The notes under the pieces were generated by a model. That model had not been told where the DNA came from. It saw only the letters and a list, made by a program, of their open reading frames with translations, and made no database searches. This document shows, piece after piece, positions 36,701-45,683 of a stretch of 54,785 nucleotides of DNA. Position 1 is the stretch's first letter. Every line of letters starts with the position of its first letter. The stretch comes from a bacterium (GTDB lineage: Bacteria; Zixibacteria; MSB-5A5; WJJR01): positions 109,851 through 164,635 of the forward strand of contig JAKAKI010000073.1 in the NCBI GenBank assembly GCA_021813505.1. The letters are read 5' to 3'. The position numbers and the translations under genes were made by a program.

Positions 36701-36777
36701 TGGTGGGCGATACTGGAATCGAACCAGTGACCTCTTGCATGTCAAGCAAGCACTCTAACCATCTGAGCTAATCGCCC
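36701..36777 (-). tRNA. tRNA-Val (GAC)
   Basis: Minus-strand cloverleaf GGGCGATTAGCTCAGATGGT ... ATCGCCCACCA with loop TTGACAT, anticodon GAC. Unlike the other tRNAs in the window it encodes the 3' CCA. It lies upstream of thrS. Confidence 0.93.
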
Positions 36778-36841
36778 CACTGCCATCGACCTATAATACC
36801 CGGTTCGGTCAAAAGGCGCAAGTTCTTTGGTGGGAAGGTGA

Positions 36842-37262
36842 TCCCGGCAGGCCTGCCGCGCAGCGCCCCACCACACTGGCGGCGACTCGCGCCGGCGAGG
36901 CGCCCTCACCCCCGGCCCCTCCCAGAGGGAGAGGGGGGAAAGCACCGCCATTTGCGCATCACCTGCACCTCAATATCCGGATGCACAACCCGTTCTGCTT
37001 CACGGCAGGTTGCCCCCTCTCCCTCTGGGAGAGGGTTGGGGTGAGGGCGCTCTGTGAGCGGCGGGAGCGGTTGTGGCGCGGCCGCCCTCGGCCGCGTGCG
37101 CACGGAGTGCGCAGCTTCTTCGTCTGGGCGCTTGACAAGCGGGTTCACCGCTGCGCGGTGAACGCGGGCGAGGCGCCCGCGCCACATATGAATCGTGCGC
37201 TGCCGCGCAGCGCCCCACCATCCGTCCTGTCTGCTGCGCAGACTGGACTCCTGGTGGGCCAC
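36842..37262. repeat. Repeat-rich gap between tRNA-Val and the HDOD gene
   Basis: A large inverted repeat pairs gccctcacccccggcccctcccagagggagaggg (about 36901-36934) with ccctctccctctgggagagggttggggtgagggc (about 37015-37049), a repeat type widespread in bacteria. Further on, tggcgcggccgccctcggccgcgtgc (about 37074) begins an element that recurs at 41930. Near-copies of gctgcgcagcgccccacca occur at 36857 and 37201. No gene is supported in 36778-37305. Confidence 0.7.
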
Positions 37263-37305
37263 CAGTGCATTTCTATTGATATCAGGGATTCAGAACTAAC
37301 TTGCG

Positions 37306-38211
37306 CTACGCGCTGCGGGCCATTTCCAGGAACGTCTCTGCACGGCCAAAGTCCTCACGGACCTTGGAGACCAGCTCTTCCATTGTTTGCTCATCCAAAC
37401 GGAATTCGCCATACGTTTCCGGATCGATCGTGGGCAGAACGCCGGCGCCGCGCAAGTTGGTGGGGGATGCGGCATGGGCGAGATAGTCGGCGACATGGAT
37501 CACACGGGACAGCAGGCGATGGTCTGGATTGGCGACGTTCAGGTCGTGGTGATGACGGATCGCAGACAGCAGGATGGGCGGCAATTCCCAGCGTTCGGCG
37601 AGATACGCCCCGATCTCTTCGTGCGTGACACCAATCGTCTCCTGCTCGACGAACCGGTCTTCGAGGACACCGTAGTCGAGATTGGACCTTATCCTCGCCC
37701 GCTCCGCGGGCAGATGGCAGGCAATCACCATCTTGCCGATGTCATGCAGCAGTCCGGCGGCGAAGCCCTCCTCGGAACCACGAATCTGGCCGGAAGAGAA
37801 CCGCGAGCAGAAGAATAGGCGAGCCGCTGAGGCAGTCGACAGCGAGTGGCGCCAGATCACGTCCTGGTACTCCCGCTCCAGCGGCGACGTCGCAAACGCG
37901 TCCATTATCGACACGGACAAAACCAGCGAACGCAACGCATCCATGCCGAGAATGATGATGGCCTGGCGGATTGAGGAGACCGGCTGCGGCAATCCGTAGT
38001 AAGCCGAGTTGGCCATGCGCAGAATGCGGGCCGCGATTCCCGGGTCCTCGGACACGATCGCGGCGACGTCATAAGCCGACGCCTGCGGATCATTGATGAC
38101 ACGATTGATTTGCGTGAAGACGAGCGGCGGAGTCGGGAGTGATTGAATGTCCTTGATGCGGTCCATGACCGGACGACTGGTCCCAACTGTCGAGGTGCCT
38201 TGTTTCATCAC
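37306..38211 (-). CDS. HDOD-domain signalling protein
   Basis: 301 residues, nearly all one HDOD domain: SLPTPPLVFTQINRVINDPQ (about 24-43), VSEDPGIAARILRMANSAYY (about 53-72), QAIIILGMDALRSLVLSVSI (about 83-102), the HD-like GLLHDIGKMV (about 152-161), THEEIGAYLAERWELPPILL (about 195-214) and AIRHHHD. HDOD proteins relate to HD phosphohydrolases and act in stress, motility or cyclic-nucleotide signalling; whether this one is catalytic is unclear. Start GTG 38211 or ATG 38208, with GGGGCGGGAA upstream. The FlgM-like gene lies about 100 nt upstream on the same strand. Confidence 0.9.
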   Translation of the reverse strand: MMKQGTSTVGTSRPVMDRIKDIQSLPTPPLVFTQINRVINDPQASAYDVAAIVSEDPGIAARILRMANSAYYGLPQPVSSIRQAIIILGMDALRSLVLSVSIMDAFATSPLEREYQDVIWRHSLSTASAARLFFCSRFSSGQIRGSEEGFAAGLLHDIGKMVIACHLPAERARIRSNLDYGVLEDRFVEQETIGVTHEEIGAYLAERWELPPILLSAIRHHHDLNVANPDHRLLSRVIHVADYLAHAASPTNLRGAGVLPTIDPETYGEFRLDEQTMEELVSKVREDFGRAETFLEMARSA

Positions 38212-38315
38212 TTCCCGCCCCAGAGTGATTCAGGTGCAACTCTTTTGAAACAACGTCCCAACAGCCCAGAATGCAAGCTAGGAACTCAGACCCTTACGGG
38301 ATCCGAATCCCGCCC

Positions 38316-38702
38316 TCATATCTTCCATTGATCGAGAAGCCGATCAACGATCCCGCCGATGATGTCTTTCCCGCCGTAGGCTCCGGTTTCGAGCTTCTTG
38401 CGGGCTTCATCGACGCGCTGACGGCGGACATCGCCTTCCTCGGCGGCGGCGAGATCTCCTGACTCGATCAGCTTCGCAACTGATTCTCGCAGAGCCGCTT
38501 CGCGGTGGACGGCGTCCTGGTTCCTGGGCGCCCCGGCACCGGCCGACGCGGGAGACTTGGATGCCTGTTCAGCACGTTTGGCAGAAAGCTCTGCCGAATC
38601 AGTGACTGGCGACGACGCTTCCTGCCTGGCGGACGCCTTCCGGGGGCGTTTGTTCGCCCAGTCATTGGGCAGAATCGGGTTTTGCTCGTTTGAGACCTTC
38701 AT
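38316..38702 (-). CDS. FlgM-like protein (possible anti-sigma-28 factor)
   Basis: 128 residues from ATG 38702. The first 75 residues are low-complexity, Ala/Ser/Lys-rich and likely disordered. The C-terminal 55 residues (LRESVAKLIESG, then QRVDEARKKLETGAYGGKDI and IVDRLLDQW) fit the FlgM pattern R-V-x-x-x-(K/R)-x-x-(I/L)-x-x-G-x-Y ... A-x-x-L/I. FlgM holds FliA until the flagellar hook is complete. No flagellar genes are in the window, so the assignment rests on the C-terminus only. Start 38723 is an alternative with its ribosome site too close. Confidence 0.6.
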   Translation of the reverse strand: MKVSNEQNPILPNDWANKRPRKASARQEASSPVTDSAELSAKRAEQASKSPASAGAGAPRNQDAVHREAALRESVAKLIESGDLAAAEEGDVRRQRVDEARKKLETGAYGGKDIIGGIVDRLLDQWKI

Positions 38703-38750
38703 ATTCGCACCGAATCCTCTCATACCTTATATCGGCTGTGTACTGGGAGA

Positions 38751-38984
38751 TTATAGGGAAATCGGGTCATCAGTTCCAGCGATATGGGCGGGCGCTGATT
38801 CCCTGACATACGCCACAGCCGAGCCCGCGCTATTGCAATCCGCATGGCCCCACCCGGAAGTTGCGCTGCCATCGTGAAGCCACTGAGGCTCCATCATGGC
38901 CAAGCCGAGGGCCACGCCGCATTTTGCCATAGCGATGGCCATAACCCCATACACCACTAGCCGCAAGCGAAACAAAACCGTCAA
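38751..38984 (-). CDS. Possible small membrane protein
   Basis: 77 residues from TTG 38984, with GGTGGA just upstream. One hydrophobic segment (about 3-32, LRLVVYGVMAIAMAKCGVAL) then a soluble Ser/Ala/His tail. It would lie 48 nt upstream of the FlgM-like gene on the same strand. No family recognised; another frame is also open over part of it, so it may not be real. Apart from this, 38724-39122 shows nothing I can name. Confidence 0.25.
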   Translation of the reverse strand: MTVLFRLRLVVYGVMAIAMAKCGVALGLAMMEPQWLHDGSATSGWGHADCNSAGSAVAYVRESAPAHIAGTDDPISL

Positions 38985-39122
38985 TCATTCCACCCAGAAA
39001 CTCCTGAGCTCGGGCGATCACTTCACATCCTGTTTGGCAACAACCTCAGCGGCCGTCTTGGATATCAGAGGCAATTTGACTATCTTAAGGCCAGTGGTGG
39101 GCGATGAGGCCACCGTGGTGAA

Positions 39123-41837
39123 ATGCCCGGACGCAGAACTGACACATGGAGTTTGTGCGGGCGCCTGAAGTTGATCTTCGGAATTGTGGCGCTGACCCTT
39201 GCGGTATTGGCCGCATGCCCAGGTTCTCACAATGCCGCGCTCGCCGGCACCGAAGACACACTTTCCATTCAGTCGCCCGAAGAACGGGCGATGGAACAAT
39301 CCGCGATCAGCTTTGATCAGGACCCAGTCGACGTCAACGAAGTCTCGCCACTCGTCACCAATTACCAGGGGATTGTGCGCTTCGAGTTTCCCAGGGGCAG
39401 CCGCCAGACCTATCTGTACAGTTCCCAATTGATGTTCGGCTGCATCCGCGGATTGGACACGCTGGTGAGTCTGGGACCCGGCGTACCGGCCTCCTCACCG
39501 GGCGAGCCGCAGTGGGAAATGAACAGCTACGCCCCGATCCGGGAGATCTCTTCGAACCGTAACAACGCGAAATACAATCCGGCTGCGCGCGCTCCCCAGG
39601 AATTCTACATGGCCTACTCCGATACGGAGATCGTAAAGCCGGGGCGCAATCCGGGGCTCTATTACGATGCGCTTGAGAATCGGCCGCACATCCCGATCGG
39701 CATCGAGGTGCACCAGACAACGTACGCCTGGGCCGACGATTACTCACTGCGGTTCATCATCACAAACTTCTGGATCAAGAACATCGGCCGTGAGACGATC
39801 GAGAAGGGGTGTGTGGGGATTTATGTCGATCCCGACGTGCAATACGTACCCAGCCGGATTCGGAGCTTTACATACCGCCGAAGTACGATTGAGCTGGACG
39901 AATGGCCGCCACCATTGAAATCGACCGATGACCTTTGCGGTTTCCTTCGGGAGGTTCCTGGGGTTCTGCCCGGGACGATCGACACCATCAATACTGCGTA
40001 CGTCATCGATATCGATGGCAAGCCGGCGGGCAGCGTCTATGACAACTCCAGCGTGACCGGCGCGATGGGTGTGCGCGTGTTGCGGTCACCGGGGGGGCCA
40101 TCCAGTTTCAATTGGTGGGTGACCGACGGCGGCCGCAACGACTGGGGCCCGCGCATGGAGCACAACCGGACGAATTTCTTCCGCGTGGAGGGTTCGCCGT
40201 TCGGAGATCGCAGCCGCTACAAGATGATGACCAACGGGGAGCAGGACTACGATCAAATCACCGCGGGCATCGATCACACCGCCAAAGGCTGGAGCGCGCG
40301 ACCGCCGCAAGAGTGGATTTCATCGGGATTCGCCCGTGGGCGCGACTGCCGCATGATATTGTCCAGCGGCCCGTTTCGGAATATTCCCCCCGGCGATTCG
40401 GTGCCGTTCACGGTGGCCTTCATCGGCGGCGGCAAGGTGCACACGGACCCCACGAACTACAATTACAACTGGAGTGCCAGCGACCCAACGGTGTACTTCT
40501 CCAATCTCGATTTCCGTGATCTGATCCGCAATTCGCGCTGGGCGGATTGGGTGTACGACTCGCCCGGCATCGATACGGATCCGGAGGATGGAAACTCATA
40601 CCGGGGCAAGTACTACATGTACAATTGCGCGGTCGGCGATACCCTCGGGTACGACACGACCATCACCGGCGATCCTCCGGAGACCACGATTGTCCCCATT
40701 ACCATTATGAATGGTTGCGACTCGATCTATTACAAGGGTGATGGAATCGCGGATTTCACCGGCCCCCATGCTCCGCCGGGACCGGTCTTTGAGGTCACGA
40801 CGCGGCCAAACGAAGTCACGCTTCGCTGGGACGGAGTCTATACCGAGACTGAACGGGACGTCACTTCGGCGAAACGGGACTTTGAGGGGTATCGCGTCTA
40901 TGCGGCCAGGTACAATCAGGACGATCAGTACTCGCTCATCACCAGCTGGGACAAAGAAGACTACCGGCGTATGGCGTATGACCCCGACACGCACGAATGG
41001 ATAGCGGCATCGGATCCTTACCCGGCCGAACAATGGCGCACCCTGATGCGCGATTCGAGTTTCACGCCGATCAGTTATCTTAACGCGAATCTCGCAAGCG
41101 CCTTCCGGGACTTATATCCCGACACGGTCTGGAACAGCAAGGGACAAGTCGTGAACGTCACCGAGAAAGAGCGCTATTCCTATTGGCATCCCGAGGCCGG
41201 AAATCGGGGCAACACGTATGAGAACGAAGGCAACATCGACACGAATCTGATCCAGCGCGTCGGAGAACGGGACACAGTCATCGGCGGGGAACCGCTCAAG
41301 TTAGGCGTTTATGAATTCACGATGAAACGGTTGCAGGCATCGGTGCCGTTGTTCTTTGCCGTCACCACTTTCGATTACGGCGACTTTCAGAATAATGTCT
41401 CACCGCTGGAGTCCTCACCCTCGACCAACAACCGGTACACACAACCGATCTTCTCGACCGATGTCGTCCAGGATTCCAACCTGAAGGTGGGCGTCTACCC
41501 GAATCCGTACAAGATCCAGTACATTGACGGCACTGGAAACATGAACAGCTACTATCACGAAGGATACGAGGCCATCGGGCAGCCGGAGTACACCGAGTAC
41601 GACCGGCGCATCCACTTTATCAATCTCCCCGACACGGCTCTGATTCGCATCTACTCGCTCTCCGGTGATCTCATTCGGGAAATCCACCATCCCGACCCCT
41701 TCCTCACGACCTACCCATCCTCCGTCGGATGGGATCTGATCACGCGCAATGCCCAGGCCGTCGTCTCCGGTATCTACATCTACCGCGTTGATTCGAGGCT
41801 GGGTACGCAGGTCGGGAAGATCGTCATCATCAAGTAG
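39123..41837 (+). CDS. Large secreted protein with type A (type IX-like) C-terminal sorting domain
   Basis: 904 residues. A signal peptide (LKLIFGIVALTLAVLAACPG) is followed by about 520 residues of beta-rich, aromatic sequence with no named family. A fibronectin-III-like module spans about 560-660 (PGPVFEVTTRPNEVTLRWDG ... EGYRVYAARY). The last 110 residues form a sorting domain: LKVGVYPNPYKIQY (about 787-800), IHFINLPDTALIRIYSLSGD, WDLITRNAQAVVSGIYIYRV and GKIVIIK at the end. In Bacteroidota this domain directs type IX export and surface attachment; the PorV-like protein at 17098 fits that route. Its role may be surface or extracellular structure. ATG 39123 has a weak ribosome site. Confidence 0.88.
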   Translation: MPGRRTDTWSLCGRLKLIFGIVALTLAVLAACPGSHNAALAGTEDTLSIQSPEERAMEQSAISFDQDPVDVNEVSPLVTNYQGIVRFEFPRGSRQTYLYSSQLMFGCIRGLDTLVSLGPGVPASSPGEPQWEMNSYAPIREISSNRNNAKYNPAARAPQEFYMAYSDTEIVKPGRNPGLYYDALENRPHIPIGIEVHQTTYAWADDYSLRFIITNFWIKNIGRETIEKGCVGIYVDPDVQYVPSRIRSFTYRRSTIELDEWPPPLKSTDDLCGFLREVPGVLPGTIDTINTAYVIDIDGKPAGSVYDNSSVTGAMGVRVLRSPGGPSSFNWWVTDGGRNDWGPRMEHNRTNFFRVEGSPFGDRSRYKMMTNGEQDYDQITAGIDHTAKGWSARPPQEWISSGFARGRDCRMILSSGPFRNIPPGDSVPFTVAFIGGGKVHTDPTNYNYNWSASDPTVYFSNLDFRDLIRNSRWADWVYDSPGIDTDPEDGNSYRGKYYMYNCAVGDTLGYDTTITGDPPETTIVPITIMNGCDSIYYKGDGIADFTGPHAPPGPVFEVTTRPNEVTLRWDGVYTETERDVTSAKRDFEGYRVYAARYNQDDQYSLITSWDKEDYRRMAYDPDTHEWIAASDPYPAEQWRTLMRDSSFTPISYLNANLASAFRDLYPDTVWNSKGQVVNVTEKERYSYWHPEAGNRGNTYENEGNIDTNLIQRVGERDTVIGGEPLKLGVYEFTMKRLQASVPLFFAVTTFDYGDFQNNVSPLESSPSTNNRYTQPIFSTDVVQDSNLKVGVYPNPYKIQYIDGTGNMNSYYHEGYEAIGQPEYTEYDRRIHFINLPDTALIRIYSLSGDLIREIHHPDPFLTTYPSSVGWDLITRNAQAVVSGIYIYRVDSRLGTQVGKIVIIK

Positions 41838-41852
41838 TGCCGCCTGGGCAGA

Positions 41853-42030
41853 CGCATGGGCAAGAGCATGGGCAAGATGCCCATGCTACCAATCAGGCGT
41901 TTTCCGCCAGTGAATGTGGCGCGACCGCCCTCGGCCGCGTGCTCAGGCAAAGCCCGAGCGATCTTCATGGAACCTCTCCTGCGAGGAGTTTCGCCGCTTT
42001 GCGGCGAACGCGGGCCAGGGACCTAATGAC
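41853..42030. repeat. Interspersed repeats after the sorting-domain gene
   Basis: catgggcaagagcatgggcaagatgcccatgctacc (41859-41894) resembles 25828-25855. tggcgcgaccgccctcggccgcgtgctc (about 41916-41943) through gcggcgaacgcgggcc (about 42001-42016) matches the element near 37074-37170. Confidence 0.6.
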
Positions 42031-42072
42031 CAATCACTTCGCAGTTGCCAGACTGCAGGCGTATCAGTCATC

Positions 42073-42459
42073 GTGGAGCCACAGCAGGACAAAATTCATT
42101 CCGAATCATTCCTGATCATCTGGGATGGCAGTTGTGGCATTTGCCGCCGGGCAGCAGGCTGGGTCGCACGCTATGATAGCTCCGGATCGATTCGGCTTGT
42201 CCCCTACCAGAACCTCGCGCACGATGCGCTCTCCGAGAAACTGGCCGCGCGGTGCCGCCGGTCAATGCAGGTTGTTGATCCCAACGGAACTGCTATCGAA
42301 GGGGCGGCCGCCGTCGCCGTCATTGTCGAGCGACTCGGTTGGAAGCGAGTGGCGCGCGTCTTGAGGATCAGGGTCGGCGGCGCCGTCGCCGAGCGCTGTT
42401 ACCAATGGCTGGTCCGCCACCGAAATCAGATCTCGCGAATTCTATTCCGCTCGGCGTGA
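42073..42459 (+). CDS. DUF393 (DCC family) thiol-disulfide-like protein
   Basis: 128 residues from GTG 42073. The family signature I-x-x-D-G-x-C-x-x-C is seen as LIIWDGSCGICRRAAGWVAR (about 14-33), with the DUF393 core continuing SIRLVPYQN and ending GGAVAERCYQWLVRHR. Members are thought to have a thioredoxin-like fold and to act on disulfides; substrates are unknown. An upstream in-frame ATG (41914) lies in repeat DNA and gives a non-conserved extension. The stop is 4 nt from the end of the convergent DinB-like gene. Confidence 0.82.
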   Translation: MEPQQDKIHSESFLIIWDGSCGICRRAAGWVARYDSSGSIRLVPYQNLAHDALSEKLAARCRRSMQVVDPNGTAIEGAAAVAVIVERLGWKRVARVLRIRVGGAVAERCYQWLVRHRNQISRILFRSA

Positions 42460-42462
42460 GGT

Positions 42463-42957
42463 TCAGGCGGCGAGCCACCGCTCGATCTGCCGGCGGTGAC
42501 GCAGGATATGGACGATGGCGTGCTCCAACATCTGTTCCACGTCGTAGCGCTGATTCCACCGCGTGGTGAACTGGATCTTCTCCAGTTCGTCCTCGCCCCA
42601 GTCCTTGAACCGGCCCAGTAGCTCGACCATCCTCCCGAATGCCTCCCAGACAGCGGCCATCGCCTCCTGGGGATCGGCATTCGCATAGGAGTGGGTGCGC
42701 CGTCCGCCATCGGTCTTGCGTATGCCATCGTCGATGTAATCGACATAGACGTGCGCGGCGCCAATCACGTGGCCCATGATCACATTCATATTGGCGAAGG
42801 TCTTGTCGCTGAGCGGTGTCTGAGCCGAATACGATTCCTGCGGAATCTTCAGAACCACGGCTTCCAGTTCGTGGATGGACCGTGCGTATTCATCGAGAAT
42901 CGCGCGTAGCGCCCCGGAGTAGTCCGCCCAAGTTTCGGGGTCAGGTCCCGTCGTCAT
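42463..42957 (-). CDS. DinB-like (four-helix, metal-binding) protein
   Basis: 164 residues from ATG 42957, preceded by GGAAGGAAGAAGG. Helical throughout. Likely metal ligands are the His of MNVIMGHVIGAAHVYVDYI (about 59-77) and the two His of QMLEHAIVHILRHRRQIERW (about 141-160), the spacing seen in DinB/YfiT proteins. These are often thiol-dependent transferases or hydrolases in stress response; no substrate can be inferred. It lies downstream of the TRL gene on the same strand. Confidence 0.8.
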   Translation of the reverse strand: MTTGPDPETWADYSGALRAILDEYARSIHELEAVVLKIPQESYSAQTPLSDKTFANMNVIMGHVIGAAHVYVDYIDDGIRKTDGGRRTHSYANADPQEAMAAVWEAFGRMVELLGRFKDWGEDELEKIQFTTRWNQRYDVEQMLEHAIVHILRHRRQIERWLAA

Positions 42958-42986
42958 GATCCTTCTTCCTTCCCTGAATGCAAGTA

Positions 42987-43013
42987 CCCCCGCTCGAATC
43001 CGAACGGGGGTAC
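42987..43013. terminator. Hairpin between TRL and DinB-like genes, possible terminator
   Basis: Stem ACCCCCG...CGGGGGT around gaatccgaa, 35 nt past the TRL stop. There is no long T-run on either side, so termination is uncertain. Confidence 0.35.
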
Positions 43014-43047
43014 ACGGCAATCATGGTGTCAAACACCTTCCGGTGAT

Positions 43048-43377
43048 TTATTCGCCGTACACCTTTACAGTGTACTTCGCCCAGAAGCCGAGAATGCTCT
43101 GGCTGTAGTAGTCAACGTGGTGAATCTTGGTGATTCCGGCGCTCTTCGCGGCGGTGGCGATGCTGGCATCGCCGGTCGCAATCCACCCTAGAATCGACGA
43201 GCAGGACGCCGTGCCCATCTTCGAGGACCCGGAATTGCTGGTCGCCCCTGCCGGCCCCTGAACATCCGTGTATATGAAGCCCGTGACTGGCGCCTGAACC
43301 ATGGCGCAACCGCCGGCCGTCAATGCGGCCAGACCCAGAAGCGCGATGACCACCAGCTTCAAAGACAGTTTTTTCAT
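43048..43377 (-). CDS. TRL-family lipoprotein
   Basis: 109 residues from ATG 43375-43377, preceded by AGGAGAAGGGG. A lipoprotein signal (KLVVIALLGLAALTAGGC) leads into the TRL-like motif series APVTGFIYTDVQGP, ATSNSGSSKMGTASCSSILG, WIATGDASIATAAKSAGITK and VDYYSQSILGFWAKYTVKVY. The family (TRL, tRNA-associated locus protein) is widespread in Gram-negative bacteria; its function is unknown. All family landmarks are present. The upstream extension to 43626 is spurious. Confidence 0.9.
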   Translation of the reverse strand: MKKLSLKLVVIALLGLAALTAGGCAMVQAPVTGFIYTDVQGPAGATSNSGSSKMGTASCSSILGWIATGDASIATAAKSAGITKIHHVDYYSQSILGFWAKYTVKVYGE

Positions 43378-43558
43378 CCCCTTCTCCTCTCGTGCAGGTT
43401 CGTGTTCTCTTCCTAAGCGTTCGATTCCCGATACAACGGCGCTAAGGCAAGGTTTCTGCCAAAGACTGTCAAGATCAAAGACGGGGCCGAATGAAGATTT
43501 CTTTACCCCTCTTGGTACAGGCCCTAAAGCAACCCCGGATTGCCGGCGGTGGTTGGGC

Positions 43559-44614
43559 TCAACGGAGACGGGCATCGGCCATTGACAGGGCGACGTGATA
43601 GGGGGATGCGCCGATCTTCCGGGCACGTCGGTAAATCGACATCAATGTCTCAGCAATTCCGTCAATCTTCTGGGTGGTTTGATCGGCGAATCCGAGATGC
43701 CGGCCAGCGCCTTCAATCACGCCACCGGCGTTCACCACAAAGTCGGGTGCGAGGAGAATACCCCGGCGGTTCAGCGCCTCGGCCACTGACTCGGACGCCA
43801 GAGGATTGTTGGCTGCTCCAATGATGGCTTGGCATTTCAGCCTCGATCTGGACGAAATGATGCCTCCGAGAGCGCAGGGTGAAAGGATGTCGCAAGGCAC
43901 TTCCAAAACGCGCTTAGTCGGCACGACATCCACATCGGGCTTGCTCCGCCACTGGCGGAGTTTTGAGGCATCGATCTCCGCAACAGTCAAGTGCGCGTCA
44001 CCGCGCCACAACCACTCGGCCACGCGCCCACCGATCGCGCCCAGGCCTTGAACTGCGAAGTTCCGGCTCGCCGGTGAGGGATCGCCGTAGAGGAATGCCA
44101 GCGTGGCCTTGATTCCGGCGATGACGCCGCGGGCCGTTGCATCGGAGATGTCACCGGGACCACTCCCCGTCTGTGGTTCGACGACAAACCGGGTCTGGCT
44201 TCGGACTGCCGCGAGATCCTTCTCGGTCGTCCCGACGTCTGGCCCGGTATAGAAGCGCCCCCCGAGCCGTTCGATGGCGCGTCCCAATGCCTCGTAAGCG
44301 GCCTTACGCTTCAGCCCGGGGTGATCGATGATCACCGCCTTTCCCCCGCCGGCAGGAATTCCGGCCAGTGCGGTCTTGCGGCTCATGGCGCGCCCAAGGC
44401 GCATGACATCGGCGAGCGCCTCCGATTCCGATTTGTAGGCGATGCGCCGGATGCCCCCGTGAGCGGCGCCGAGCTTTGTACTGTGAATACAGATGATCGC
44501 CTTGAGTCCGCTTCGTCTTTCCTGGACGAAGATGATTTCCTCGAAATCGCCACTATGCATGTCTTGCAGGATCGACAGCGATGGAAGTTTCCGAGTACGC
44601 GAGTGTGCGGGCAT
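43559..44614 (-). CDS. Leucine dehydrogenase-like amino-acid dehydrogenase (Glu/Leu/Phe/Val family)
   Basis: 351 residues. N-terminal catalytic domain: KAIICIHSTKLGAAHGGIRR (about 37-56), ALADVMRLGRAMSRKTALAG (about 64-83, with the substrate-binding and catalytic Lys), IPAGGGKAVIIDHP. Then GPDVGTTEKDLAAVRSQT. The Rossmann domain opens with FAVQGLGAIGGRVAEWL (about 174-190) and ends with APDFVVNAGGVIEGAGRHLG. The layout fits NAD-dependent leucine/phenylalanine dehydrogenases, which interconvert amino and 2-oxo acids. Specificity is not certain. ATG 44614 is 10 nt after GGAGGG; ATG 44623 is too close to it. Confidence 0.88.
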   Translation of the reverse strand: MPAHSRTRKLPSLSILQDMHSGDFEEIIFVQERRSGLKAIICIHSTKLGAAHGGIRRIAYKSESEALADVMRLGRAMSRKTALAGIPAGGGKAVIIDHPGLKRKAAYEALGRAIERLGGRFYTGPDVGTTEKDLAAVRSQTRFVVEPQTGSGPGDISDATARGVIAGIKATLAFLYGDPSPASRNFAVQGLGAIGGRVAEWLWRGDAHLTVAEIDASKLRQWRSKPDVDVVPTKRVLEVPCDILSPCALGGIISSRSRLKCQAIIGAANNPLASESVAEALNRRGILLAPDFVVNAGGVIEGAGRHLGFADQTTQKIDGIAETLMSIYRRARKIGASPYHVALSMADARLR

Positions 44615-44640
44615 GAGTGACATTCCCTCCTGGAATGCCC

Positions 44641-44669
44641 AATCTAACATTGGGAAAGTGAATGCACAA
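44641..44669 (-). promoter_or_regulatory. Possible promoter of the amino-acid dehydrogenase gene
   Basis: Minus-strand TTGTGC (44664-44669), 17-nt spacer, TAGATT (44641-44646); the start would lie about 20 nt upstream of ATG 44614. Confidence 0.4.
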
Positions 44670-44845
44670 TCGGGAGATCGATTGCAAACCGAAACGGTCA
44701 AGGAATATGGAAGCGTAGGGTCGTATGCCATACGCCCCGAATTCCAAGTGACGTCAATTGAGCGATTCGAGCGGAAGCATTCGTAGCGGCGTATCGCATA
44801 CGCCGTTCCGAATCACGTAAAGGCATGGCCCATTCCACAAGTGGA

Positions 44846-45190
44846 TTAGTATTCCACCGACACGAGTTGGAGGCCGTGGGCCTCCTCGATCTCCTTGGCG
44901 GTGCCGCAGGCGGGACAGATGAAGAGGTGGCCGACCAGGTCGTCGGAGGTGACGACCTGTGAGCGGCCACACGAGGCGCATTTGTGCTCCACCGAATAGG
45001 AATCGATGCGCACTTCGGCGCCCTTGAGCGGTGTATCTTCCGTCAGAACTTCCAGGGCGAGGCGAAGCGGATCCTCGGCAAAAGTGCTGCCACGCCGGAG
45101 GTGAATCGTCTTCACCTGCTGGACACCCTTTTCCCGCAGTTCGCCGGACAGCGTATCAACCAACTGCTTGATGATCGCAAACTCATGCAT
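44846..45190 (-). CDS. hypA: Hydrogenase nickel-incorporation protein HypA
   Basis: 114 residues, the normal HypA size. It begins with the invariant M-H-E (MHEFAIIKQLVDTLSGELRE), whose His binds nickel. It has a zinc domain with two C-x-x-C pairs: HKCASCGRSQV (about 71-81) and FICPACGTAKEIEEAHGLQL (about 91-110). With HypB it delivers Ni to the [NiFe] hydrogenase large subunit encoded upstream. It overlaps the protease gene by 8 nt. hypB, hypC, hypD, hypE and hypF are not in the window. Confidence 0.95.
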   Translation of the reverse strand: MHEFAIIKQLVDTLSGELREKGVQQVKTIHLRRGSTFAEDPLRLALEVLTEDTPLKGAEVRIDSYSVEHKCASCGRSQVVTSDDLVGHLFICPACGTAKEIEEAHGLQLVSVEY

Positions 45191-45656
45191 GGGTTTTCTG
45201 CCTTTGCCAATCGCGAATCTGAAGCACGATACGATCCACAAGCTGCGGGATCACATCGGCCACAGAGGCGCTAATCTGACCGCCAATCGTTGTCATGTCC
45301 GCTGCCTCAACTGCGAAAATCTTGATCTCACTCGGGAAATCTACTTCAAGCTGGCGTGCTAAAGCAAGGATCTCCGGCAGGCCGGAATAGTGCGGTGACG
45401 GTGATAACACCGGGCCCAGGTCGGTAGAATCGAATTCTCGGATCGTTCCCGGCGGGCGCTGCCCGGCGTGAATGGCATCGATCACAATGGCTCGCTCGTG
45501 ACCGGCAAACAGTTCAATCAAGGCGATACCGCTCAAACCGCTTTCGATCACCTCGATTTCCCCATCCAATAGCGCCCTCAAATGGCGCGCCGTCAGAATC
45601 CCGACAGCGTCGTCGGCGATCAGTTCGTTGCCCAGACCAAGAATCAGGATGCTCAT
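45183..45656 (-). CDS. [NiFe]-hydrogenase maturation protease
   Basis: 157 residues. HybD/HycI-type endopeptidase: LILGLGNELIADDAVGI (about 4-20, Ni-sensing Glu and Asp), GLSGIALIELFAGHERAIVI (about 40-59) and DAIHAG (about 60-65). It trims the C-terminal tail of the large subunit once Ni is inserted; the substrate is probably MvhA, whose processing site is intact. It lies 84 nt after mvhA, separated by a hairpin, and overlaps hypA. Confidence 0.93.
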   Translation of the reverse strand: MSILILGLGNELIADDAVGILTARHLRALLDGEIEVIESGLSGIALIELFAGHERAIVIDAIHAGQRPPGTIREFDSTDLGPVLSPSPHYSGLPEILALARQLEVDFPSEIKIFAVEAADMTTIGGQISASVADVIPQLVDRIVLQIRDWQRQKTHA

Positions 45657-45683
45657 CTGCGTTCTGCGGTCAGTGTACGTGGC

